Shown here: piece by piece, positions 43,077 to 50,724 of the stretch | Numbering within the stretch: position 1 is the first letter of the stretch | Layout: each line of letters begins with the position of its first letter | From: Pleurocapsa sp. PCC 7319 | GTDB taxonomy: Bacteria; Cyanobacteriota; Cyanobacteriia; Cyanobacteriales; Xenococcaceae | Direction: 5' to 3' | Assembly: GCF_000332195.1 (NCBI RefSeq) | Contig: NZ_KB235922.1 | Coordinates: 3,631,322 to 3,695,321 of the forward strand | DNA: 64,000 nucleotides | The notes under the pieces: model-generated | What the model was told of the DNA's origin: nothing | Databases searched by the model: none | The model's input: only the letters and a program-made list of their open reading frames with translations | Made by a program: the position numbers and the translations under genes

Positions 43077-43484
43077 CTATTAAAATATTTATCTGGTTAC
43101 AGATGTTTACTAATTTTAGATAATGCCGAATCTATTTTAGAAACTGCCAAATCCCAGAAAGATAGTTATAGTTGTCAGAGTCATCCAGATTATGGACAAC
43201 TGTTTAAATTAATTGGTGCCACAAAACATCAAAGTTGTTTATTGCTGACCTCGCGAGAGAAGCCTCAAGAAATTTCAAGTCTTGAAAGAGAATATCTACA
43301 GGTACGCTGTCTACAACTAGAAACTTTACAATATATAACACTATGGGATGTTGCGACAGGTCAATTTCTTAAAATTATTAGACCTCAAAGACTTTACGAA
43401 GAGATGAATATTACTGGAGTGACGGGTTTAACCTCTGCACAACAAGAAACCTTGAAAATATTAGGAGCGGTTAATTCTTTTTAG
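43077..43484 (+). pseudogene. Deletion relic of an NB-ARC/WD40 signalling NTPase
   Basis: The first part (LLKYLSGYRCLLILDNAESIL, then HQSCLLLTSREKP) is the middle of an NB-ARC/STAND NTPase with its Walker B-like strand and the SREKP motif. The frame then jumps, after LQLETLQ, to ITLWDVATGQFLKIIRPQRLYEEMN, the last WD40 blade and C-terminus of the same protein class, ending GLTSAQQETLKILGA. The P-loop, most of the ATPase domain and nearly all WD repeats are missing. The frame was kept across the junction, but the 5' part starts inside a MITE. Confidence 0.75.
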
Positions 43485-43543
43485 TTTCGTAAAGAGTAAT
43501 ATTTTGTGAATATAACTAATTCACAAGACTACAATTTTATGTT

Positions 43544-43565
43544 GATTACTGATTACTGATTACTG
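43544..43565. repeat. GATTACT heptamer tract (three copies)
   Basis: Three GATTACT units, which on the other strand are the same heptamer as TCAGTAA at ureA-ureB. The stop codon of the minus-strand gene at 43546 lies in it. Confidence 0.9.
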
Positions 43566-43818
43566 TTAAAAACACTATGCTTAAAATACTTATAATCATT
43601 AAGATATTGATGATTGTCAAACTCAACTTTAAAGATCCTACAACATTATAAACACTTTCAATCATTGGTTGTATATCTTGCAAATCCTCTTCAAATTTAT
43701 ACATATCTTTTTTGATATTTATTATATCTTTTTTGAGAAGTTTTGTTGTTTCTGAGAGTTCGATCAATTTATTGATGATTACTTTTTCATATTCTTCTTC
43801 GAAATCATTATTGCTCAT
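43546..43818 (-). CDS. Small coiled-coil protein with C-terminal membrane helix, unknown function
   Basis: 90 residues: a charged N-terminal part with coiled-coil periodicity (KLIELSETTKLLKKDIINIK) and a C-terminal membrane helix (SLTIINILMIISILSIVFLT). The last residues VISNQ and stop are encoded by the TCAGTAA heptamer tract. No family recognised. It lies next to repeat-rich sequence and lacks HIP1, but its composition is typical of an expressed small membrane protein. Confidence 0.45.
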   Translation of the reverse strand: MSNNDFEEEYEKVIINKLIELSETTKLLKKDIINIKKDMYKFEEDLQDIQPMIESVYNVVGSLKLSLTIINILMIISILSIVFLTVISNQ

Positions 43819-44588
43819 CTTAATTAGAGTATTGCGTTTATAATTTGATATCTATAAAATTATAAATTATGATTTATAGTATTTTTTATTTCAAGGTAAA
43901 CACGAATGAATTGAAACTTAGTAGTTATTATAGCAGATCAACTTAAATGTAAAACCCTTAAAATTGCTATTCTGAAAATACTCAAGGATGTTATCAACTT
44001 TTAAATAATATCTCTAAAATTTTAGATTTAAGATAAAATCAATCTTGATGTAATTCAGTTCTAATATCAAATACTTCTGTCGAAAAAGAATTATATAAAC
44101 AACCTAAGAAACAGTTTTTTGTAACCAAGTTGTCAATCAATACTAAATAAATAGGGGATAATATTCAAGGATATTAGACCATAGAGAAATAATTTAAGTC
44201 AATTATGAAATTGGTCATAGAAACCTAAAGACAATTTCGATAATAAGAAAAAATAATACTTGGAAAACTTAGTATTTATTAGACATATACTACTTGATTT
44301 ATTAAAGCAGGATAAAAAATCAAAGGGTAGTATTAAAAATTGCCAAAATCGGGCAAACTAGATAATAACTACCTCCAAAAAATATGGAAAAATTAAGTAC
44401 CTGTAATCAAAATTAAATAACGAATGGAACAGAAAATAACTTTTCTTTAATCCCTGTATCTTATATTTTTCCTGCTAGTGGTTAACTTGGATCATATTTT
44501 CTGAGTGATCTCTCTAAGAGAGATGACGGAGCCAATCGCCAGTCAATCAGACTAAAATCTTAGATCGAGCTCCCAGTAGAGGTATTTC
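43819..44588. other. 770-bp AT-rich region upstream of the C5 methyltransferase gene
   Basis: Very AT-rich, no HIP1 sites, no frame or transposon end that I can support. The only marked structure is the palindrome at 44508-44524. Confidence 0.5.
44508..44524. promoter_or_regulatory. Palindrome before the C5 methyltransferase gene, candidate operator
   Basis: ATCTCTCT-A-AGAGAGAT is a perfect 17-base inverted repeat 65 bases before the start codon. It could bind a regulator or form an RNA hairpin; no regulator is identified. Confidence 0.3.
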
Positions 44589-45959
44589 ATGGTTACGAGT
44601 AATCAAAGACCAATAGCTGTAGATTTATTCGCTGGTGCAGGAGGAATGACACTAGGTTTTGAGCAAGCAGGTTTTGATGTCTTGGCAGCGGTAGAACTAG
44701 ACCCGATTCATGCTAGTGTTCATGAGTATAATTTCCCTTTTTGGACAACTATTTGTAAAAGTGTCACCGAAACTACTGGGAGAGAAATTAGGGAATTATC
44801 GGCAATCGGCGATCGCGATATCGACGTGGTTTTTGGGGGTCCTCCTTGTCAGGGTTTTTCTCTGATGGGAAAACGTAATTTAGATGATGAACGAAATACT
44901 TTGATCTGGCATTTTTTGCGTCTGGTTCTGGATTTGCAACCCAAATTTTTCGTGATGGAGAATGTGCGGGGCATTACCATTGGTCGCCAAAAAAAGTTTT
45001 TGCAAACCATAATTGAAGAGTTTAAAAACCATAACTACCAGGTCAAAGAAGAATATCAAGTTTTAAATGCTGCCAACTATGGTGTTCCTCAAAATCGTCA
45101 CAGATTATTTTTAATTGGTTGCCGCTCTGAATTTATCCTACCCAACTATCCTCAACCTCTCAGTCAACCTCCTGGTCGTAAGGATATTCAAGCTGTTAAT
45201 TCCTCACGGACATATCAAGTGGGCAAAGCTTCTTCGCCCGTCTTGTTCTCTTCAGACAAAACTCGGAAACATCATTCATCTAAAAATAATTTACCCTTTA
45301 CTCCCACAGTCAAAGACGCGATTGGAGATATTCCTGAGGTAAATAATTATCCTGAATTAGAGTATCAAGATTGGGTAGTAGCTAATTATGGTCAACCAAG
45401 TGAGTATGCAAAAAGACTACGTAATTTAACTTTCGATCAAGATGATTATTCTTATAAGCGAGAACATGACCCAAAATTATTAACTTGTAGTCGACGCACT
45501 AAACATAGTCAACAAACTGTCACCAGATTTGCTGCTACCATTCCCGGTCAAAGCGATCGCATTAGTCATTTTTATCGTCTCGATTTAAACGGTCTGTGTA
45601 GCACTCTTAGGGCGGGAACAGCTAGTAATCGTGGTGCTTTCACCTCCCCTCGCCCGATTCATCCCATCACTCCCCGCTGTATTACAGTCAGAGAGGCGGC
45701 AAGATTACATTCATATCCTGATTGGTTTCGGTTTCATACAACCAAGTGGCATGGTTTTCGCCAAATTGGGAATTCTGTTCCTCCATTATTAGCCAAGGCA
45801 ATAGCCCAACAAATTATTCAAGCTTTGAATATTATTCCCACAAAACCACTCCAGCAATATCATTTAGCTCAGACAGAGTTATTGCACTTCAAAATGTCCC
45901 AAGCTGAAGCATATCACCATTTAGAGACTAGAGCGATCGCCAGAAGACAAAGAAAATAA
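44589..45959 (+). CDS. DNA (cytosine-5) methyltransferase, solitary
   Basis: 456 residues with the ordered C5 motifs: I (VDLFAGAGGMTLGFEQAG), IV (VVFGGPPCQGFSLMG, catalytic Cys), VI (FFVMENVRGI), VIII (AANYGVPQNRHRLFLIG) and IX-X (ITVREAARLHSYPDWFRF, then RQIGNSVPPLLAKAIA). The target-recognition region lies between VIII and IX. No restriction gene is adjacent, so it is probably an orphan. It resembles the M.Ssp6803I type that methylates CGATCG, the core of HIP1, but that specificity is inference. HIP1 sites occur inside the gene. Confidence 0.9.
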   Translation: MVTSNQRPIAVDLFAGAGGMTLGFEQAGFDVLAAVELDPIHASVHEYNFPFWTTICKSVTETTGREIRELSAIGDRDIDVVFGGPPCQGFSLMGKRNLDDERNTLIWHFLRLVLDLQPKFFVMENVRGITIGRQKKFLQTIIEEFKNHNYQVKEEYQVLNAANYGVPQNRHRLFLIGCRSEFILPNYPQPLSQPPGRKDIQAVNSSRTYQVGKASSPVLFSSDKTRKHHSSKNNLPFTPTVKDAIGDIPEVNNYPELEYQDWVVANYGQPSEYAKRLRNLTFDQDDYSYKREHDPKLLTCSRRTKHSQQTVTRFAATIPGQSDRISHFYRLDLNGLCSTLRAGTASNRGAFTSPRPIHPITPRCITVREAARLHSYPDWFRFHTTKWHGFRQIGNSVPPLLAKAIAQQIIQALNIIPTKPLQQYHLAQTELLHFKMSQAEAYHHLETRAIARRQRK

Positions 45960-46119
45960 TCTAGTCTCTCTAGCACATTACATTCCAATTGTAGTGATCT
46001 CAATCAGTTTTTCATATGTCGTGAAATCACCGCAATTGGGCTTTTCAAATCACCGTAAAGCCAATGTAAAGTTTTTATAAAGGTAGCGATGTTAAACAAA
46101 TTACACTTTAAAGCTACTT

Positions 46120-48159
46120 ATGGCTACAAATTTTGAGATCAACGCTTTTATTCCTGAAGATTGGTATGGAGGATACAAACTAGAAGTAGATTTAACAGCA
46201 GAATCCGATATCAGTAACTGGAAACTAGACTTCAACCTCCCCTACACAATTAGAGAAGTCTATGGAGTACAGTTAACCGACAATGGCGACGGTAACTATA
46301 GTATTGAAGGTCTAAACAGCCAAACAAATTTACAACAAGGACAGTCTCTCAAAGCGATCTTCATTATCGATGAGGATCAACAAGAGGCAATAATCCCCGA
46401 ATTCATCGATTCAGTTTCAATTGACTCTTTAGACACCCCAGAATCAGTAGTTGAAGAAGAACCTGTCGACAACTCAGAACCAGTAGTTGTAGAAGAACCT
46501 GTCGACAACTCAGAACCAGTAGTTGTAGAAGAACCTGTCGATAACTCAGAACCAGTAGTTGTAGAAGAACCTGTCGATAACTCAGAACCAGTAGTTGTAG
46601 AAGAACCTGTCGACAACTCAGAACCAGTAGTTGTAGAAGAACCTGTCGACAACTCAGAACCAGTAGTTGTAGAAGAACCTGTCGACAACTCAGAACCAGT
46701 AGTTGTAGAAGAACTAAATCAATTTCCCTTTCCTGATAACCAAGGCGAATCAGTGGGGCAACAAGGTCAATTTGCCTATGGTGAAGCCTTACAAAAGAAT
46801 TTCCTCTTTTACGAAGCCAATCGTTCTGGGGACTTAGGACCTGATAACCGTCTTGAATGGCGACAAGATTCTACCCTCAATGATGGTAGTACTGTCGGTC
46901 GCGACCTAGAAGGAGGTTATTTCGATGCGGGAGACCATGTCAAATTCGGTCAACCTATGGCAGCTTCTGTCAATATGCTGGCATGGGGTGGGGTGGAATA
47001 CAAACAAGCCTACCAACAATCTGGACAATTCGATGAATTACTTGATGCAGTCAAGTGGGGCACTGACTATTTTCTCAAAGCTCACGAAACTGATAGCAAT
47101 GGTAATACCAGTAAATTGTGGGTACAGGTTGGAGAAGGAGGTAGTAATAACGATCATGGTTATTGGGGCGCACCTGAGACTGTAGAAGCTAATACTACCC
47201 GAAATGCTTTTGCTATCGATCCTGCTAATCCTGGCAGTGATGTAGCTGCTTCTACCTCTAGTGCTTTTGCTGCTGCGTCTATGCTTTTCCGAGGTGTTGA
47301 TGATACCTATGCCGACAAGTTGTTAAAGAATGCCGAGCAACTATATGAGTTTGCTGAAACCTATCAAGGCAAATATTCCGATTCTGTCAGTGCAGCCAAT
47401 CCTTATTACACTAGTTGGAGTGGCTACGGGGATGAGTTGGCTTCTGGGGCAGCTTGGTTACACAAGGCTACGGGAGAAGAGTCCTATCTTACTAAAGCTG
47501 AAAACTATTTTAAGAATAATATTGGTGGACTAGGAGACTGGTCTTGGGCGGTAGATGACCATTCCTATAGCGCAGCAGTGATTTTGGCACAAGAAAGTGA
47601 TGATCCTTTCTTCCAAGATCAAGTTGAAGGCTGGTTAGATAGATGGATTAATGGCGAAGGTGCGATTAACTATACTTCTGGGGGATTTGCTCATCGTGCC
47701 ACCTGGGGTTCTATTCCTGTTACCAGTGCCACAGCATTTTTGGCAGAACTATATAACGACACAGTTAAAGAGGATAGTCGCTATAGTGATTTTGCCAATA
47801 ACCAAGTGGATTATATTTTGGGTGATAATCCCCTCAACTATAGTTATATGATTGGTTTTGGTGATAACTATCCTCAGCGTCCCCACCATCGGGGTTCTGC
47901 TCCTAACTTAGGTGGTCAACCCACAGTAGTACAGGAAAATATTCTCTATGGTGCAGTTGTAGGCGGTCCCGATGCTCCAGATGATTATGCGCATAATGAT
48001 AGACGTGATGACTGGGTAACTAATGAAGTGGGAATTAGCTACAATGCACCTTTCGCTTCTGCTCTGATTCAACAGTATGACGATTCCGGTGGAGATGCGC
48101 TTTCTAATTCGGAATTAGATCAGTTGATTGGGGTTGATGCCAATGGCGTTGGTTTTTAA
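46120..48159 (+). CDS. Glycoside hydrolase family 9 cellulase with N-terminal CBM2-like domain and repeat linker
   Basis: Predicted beta-1,4-glucanase of 679 residues. Residues 1-85 resemble a family 2 carbohydrate-binding module (GGYKLEVDLTAESDISNWKL). Residues ~115-198 are seven copies of PVDNSEPVVVEE. From ~215 the GH9 barrel follows with YGEALQKNFLFYEANRSG, GGYFDAGDHVKFGQPMA (the Asp pair that activates water), PHHRGSAP and the catalytic Glu region DDWVTNEVGISYNAPF. No signal peptide is visible, so export may use a non-Sec route or a C-terminal signal. A terminator follows the stop. Confidence 0.88.
   Translation: MATNFEINAFIPEDWYGGYKLEVDLTAESDISNWKLDFNLPYTIREVYGVQLTDNGDGNYSIEGLNSQTNLQQGQSLKAIFIIDEDQQEAIIPEFIDSVSIDSLDTPESVVEEEPVDNSEPVVVEEPVDNSEPVVVEEPVDNSEPVVVEEPVDNSEPVVVEEPVDNSEPVVVEEPVDNSEPVVVEEPVDNSEPVVVEELNQFPFPDNQGESVGQQGQFAYGEALQKNFLFYEANRSGDLGPDNRLEWRQDSTLNDGSTVGRDLEGGYFDAGDHVKFGQPMAASVNMLAWGGVEYKQAYQQSGQFDELLDAVKWGTDYFLKAHETDSNGNTSKLWVQVGEGGSNNDHGYWGAPETVEANTTRNAFAIDPANPGSDVAASTSSAFAAASMLFRGVDDTYADKLLKNAEQLYEFAETYQGKYSDSVSAANPYYTSWSGYGDELASGAAWLHKATGEESYLTKAENYFKNNIGGLGDWSWAVDDHSYSAAVILAQESDDPFFQDQVEGWLDRWINGEGAINYTSGGFAHRATWGSIPVTSATAFLAELYNDTVKEDSRYSDFANNQVDYILGDNPLNYSYMIGFGDNYPQRPHHRGSAPNLGGQPTVVQENILYGAVVGGPDAPDDYAHNDRRDDWVTNEVGISYNAPFASALIQQYDDSGGDALSNSELDQLIGVDANGVGF
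46462..46713 (+). repeat. Seven tandem copies of a 36-bp coding repeat in the cellulase linker
   Basis: Unit CCTGTCGACAACTCAGAACC continued by AGTAGTTGTAGAAGAA, exactly 36 bp each. Copies are identical except that two use GAT for GAC. This near-identity at DNA level shows very recent amplification or homogenisation. Confidence 0.97.
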
Positions 48160-48161
48160 AA

Positions 48162-48190
48162 GCTGTAAGCTGTAAGCTATAAGCTATAAA
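48162..48190. repeat. GCTGTAA/GCTATAA heptamer tract
   Basis: Two GCTGTAA and two GCTATAA units immediately after the cellulase stop. Related tracts occur at 15766-15790, 34901-34937, 58136-58172 and 61490-61520. Confidence 0.8.
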
Positions 48191-48207
48191 GTTTATTCAA
48201 GTATCTG

Positions 48208-48233
48208 TCCCGTCTCCATGAGGCGGGATTTTT
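48208..48233 (+). terminator. Terminator of the cellulase gene
   Basis: TCCCGTCT pairs with AGGCGGGA (one G-T pair) around a 5-base loop and is followed by five T residues. Confidence 0.85.
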
Positions 48234-48279
48234 GCTGTGGATGTATCATTAATTTACTTCCCATAGTAGGCTTGTAAAC

Positions 48280-49197
48280 ATGATTTCGGTTATTTATTCT
48301 TCAGAGTTTTTAGAGCATAATACAGGCTATGGTCATCCTGAAAAAGCTAAACGTTTGACAGCAATTGTGGAAGCTTTAAAAGGAGTAGATTGGCAAGAGC
48401 AGATTGATTGGCAGTTGCCTTCACCTGTAGAACAAAGAAATGTACTAGCTCATATCCAAAAAGTTCATACCTCTGAACATATAGAGCGGATTAAACGAGT
48501 CGCCAGTGAAGGTGGTGGTTATATAGATCTGGATACACCAATTTCTGAACGTAGTTACGATGTGGCACTGTTAGCAGTCAGTGCTTGGCTAGATGGAGTA
48601 GACCAGGTTTTAGATCATCATCGCCCTGCTTTTGTGTTGGCTCGTCCTCCGGGACATCATGCCACTAGAGATACTGCTATGGGATTTTGTTTATTTTCCA
48701 ATGCAGCGATCGCAGCCAATTATGCTTTAACTAAACCTAAGATTAAGCGAGTCGCTATCTTAGACTGGGATGTCCATCATGGCAACGGAACCGAAGAGAT
48801 TGTTAGGGATAACCCAAAGATTGCCTATTGTTCGCTACATCAGCATCCCTGCTATCCAGGTACAGGTGGTAATCAGAACGATCATGGTAAATACCAGAAT
48901 ATCCTTAATTTACCAATGACTGCAGGAAGTAATATTACAGATTACCAACAAGTTTTTGAACAAGAAGTAATGCCCTTTTTACAAAATTGGCAACCAGACT
49001 TCTTAATTGTTAGCGCTGGTTATGATGCTAATGATGATGATCCCCTAGCCGCTATTTCCTTACAACCTAATGATTACGATTTATTAACGAAGTATGTACT
49101 ACAAATTACCAGATACCCATTATTTGGTTTAGAAGGCGGTTATCATTTAAGAGCTTTAGCTAATTCAGCAGTTGCCACTTTAAACAGTTGTCTGTAA
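48280..49197 (+). CDS. Histone-deacetylase-superfamily (acetylpolyamine/acetoin-type) deacetylase
   Basis: Zinc amidohydrolase of 305 residues. The signatures are GYGHPEKAKRLTAIVEAL, RPPGHHATRDTAMGFCLFSN (His pair), AILDWDVHHGNGTEEI (zinc Asp/His) and GLEGGYHL (transition-state Tyr at the end of the pocket). Bacterial members remove acetyl groups from polyamines or proteins; the exact substrate is not evident. Full length, monocistronic. Confidence 0.9.
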   Translation: MISVIYSSEFLEHNTGYGHPEKAKRLTAIVEALKGVDWQEQIDWQLPSPVEQRNVLAHIQKVHTSEHIERIKRVASEGGGYIDLDTPISERSYDVALLAVSAWLDGVDQVLDHHRPAFVLARPPGHHATRDTAMGFCLFSNAAIAANYALTKPKIKRVAILDWDVHHGNGTEEIVRDNPKIAYCSLHQHPCYPGTGGNQNDHGKYQNILNLPMTAGSNITDYQQVFEQEVMPFLQNWQPDFLIVSAGYDANDDDPLAAISLQPNDYDLLTKYVLQITRYPLFGLEGGYHLRALANSAVATLNSCL

Positions 49198-49326
49198 TAG
49201 TTGATGATTATTTGTCAAAAATCTAACTAAAAAAAATCTAACTAAAAACTGTTTGTCAACAAGTAAATTTATCTCGTTGTCTTTATCTGTAATTTTGCTA
49301 GATAAAATAGTGAAGCTCTTATAAAT

Positions 49327-50724
49327 ATGAATATTGTTACTTCTGAACTATCTTTGTACCAGTTGACTCAGGATTCAGACGATCCTCTTGTTTCTAAATC
49401 TATTGGCGCAGAGACGCTCAAATCTTATGTAAGTTCTATTATCGATCTAGTAATTGAAAAACAGATTCCGGCAACGATTTGGGTTAAATTACCCCAGACG
49501 AAAAGTTGGTTAAATCAGGTACACAAATTACAGCAAGAGGGCAATGCCGAGCGTATTTACTTATGTAGTAATAACAAAGATAATCCGGCTCTATCGGTTT
49601 TAGATCGTACTTCTACTAAAACACCAATTTTGCCAATTGGACTCCACCAAAGTCCTCTTTTACAACGAGAATCTTTTTTAATTATTTTGTCTGCCGATTT
49701 TTGTAGCTTGATATTAGCTCAATGGCAAAAAGGCAAAATATGTATTGAATCTTCGGGAAAAAGACTACAGCAACCATATTTAGAAATGGTTTCTAGCTTT
49801 GAACCTCAGAAAATCATTCACATCTTATCAAAGATGCAAGAAAATATAATATCTGGTGTTGGCATTCCTATCGAGAAAGACTTGTCATTTCCCCAAAATT
49901 TAGCCACAAAATCTGATTTCTTGGGAGATTTAATTCTCAAACAAGTAGAGTCTGGTGAAATATTACAAAAGAGAGTTGATTCTTTATCTAAAACTCGTCA
50001 TAACTCCGACAAAAACTTGACTATGCTGGGATTACAAGACGATTTTTTTAATAATCTTGTCAGGGAATTGCGATCGCCTATTACCCACATGAAAACGGCT
50101 TTAAGTCTTCTAGAATCAAAACAAATCAAAGGAGAACAACGCCAGCGTTATTTGAAGATGGTCAGCGATGAATGCGATCGGCAAAATTCTCTAGTGGGTG
50201 GTTTATTAGAGCTATTGCAGTTAGAAATTCCCGCCGAGGCGGAATATATCTATTTGGAAGATTTAGTACCTGGAATAGTCAGTACATATCAACCGTTAGC
50301 GAAAGAAAAAGAAATTCAGCTAGGCTATACAATTCCTAAAGCTCTTCCCCCTATTGCTTGCCCCCAAACTTGGTTTAGACAAATTATTATCAATCTTCTC
50401 AATAATAGTTTGCGTTTTACTCCTCCTCAGGGAAGAGTTTTTGTCCAAGCAGTATTTAAAGATGGATATATTGAAATTTCAGTTACAGATACAGGGATAG
50501 GTATCGCTACCAAAGAAATCAACAAAATTTTTGATGGTTTTTATCGTACCAAAACAACTACCAATGAGAAGGCAACTGGTGCAGGTTTAGGATTAACTCT
50601 GGTGCGACAGCTAATCCAAAGGTGCGGAGGATCGATTTCTGTCAGTAGTAAGGTGGGGAAAGGAACAAGTTTTAAAATATTATTGCCCGCTGTACCAGCA
50701 GAATTAATTGATGGTAAGCCCTAA
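49327..50724 (+). CDS. Histidine-kinase-like protein lacking the phospho-accepting His
   Basis: 465 residues. The first ~200 resemble a DICT-type cyanobacterial sensory domain (IPATIWVKLPQTKSWLNQVH, then SFLIILSADFCSLILAQW). The dimerisation helix reads NLVRELRSPITHMKTAL where active kinases have SHELRTPL: Arg246 (codon AGG at 50062) replaces the His. The catalytic domain looks intact: N box IIINLLNNSLRFTP, G1 VTDTGIGIA, G2 GAGLGLTLVRQL. It should bind ATP but cannot autophosphorylate at the normal site. Its 3' end overlaps the opposing kinase gene by four bases. Confidence 0.85.
   Translation: MNIVTSELSLYQLTQDSDDPLVSKSIGAETLKSYVSSIIDLVIEKQIPATIWVKLPQTKSWLNQVHKLQQEGNAERIYLCSNNKDNPALSVLDRTSTKTPILPIGLHQSPLLQRESFLIILSADFCSLILAQWQKGKICIESSGKRLQQPYLEMVSSFEPQKIIHILSKMQENIISGVGIPIEKDLSFPQNLATKSDFLGDLILKQVESGEILQKRVDSLSKTRHNSDKNLTMLGLQDDFFNNLVRELRSPITHMKTALSLLESKQIKGEQRQRYLKMVSDECDRQNSLVGGLLELLQLEIPAEAEYIYLEDLVPGIVSTYQPLAKEKEIQLGYTIPKALPPIACPQTWFRQIIINLLNNSLRFTPPQGRVFVQAVFKDGYIEISVTDTGIGIATKEINKIFDGFYRTKTTTNEKATGAGLGLTLVRQLIQRCGGSISVSSKVGKGTSFKILLPAVPAELIDGKP

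Noticed and set aside
46377-46688. Repetitive 103-residue minus-strand frame rich in Ser/Thr/Gly
   Set aside because: It is the antisense reading of the 36-bp cellulase linker repeats; repetition alone keeps it open.
46462-46713. Regular 36-bp repeats as a CRISPR array
   Set aside because: There are no spacers; units are contiguous, in frame and encode the linker of the cellulase.
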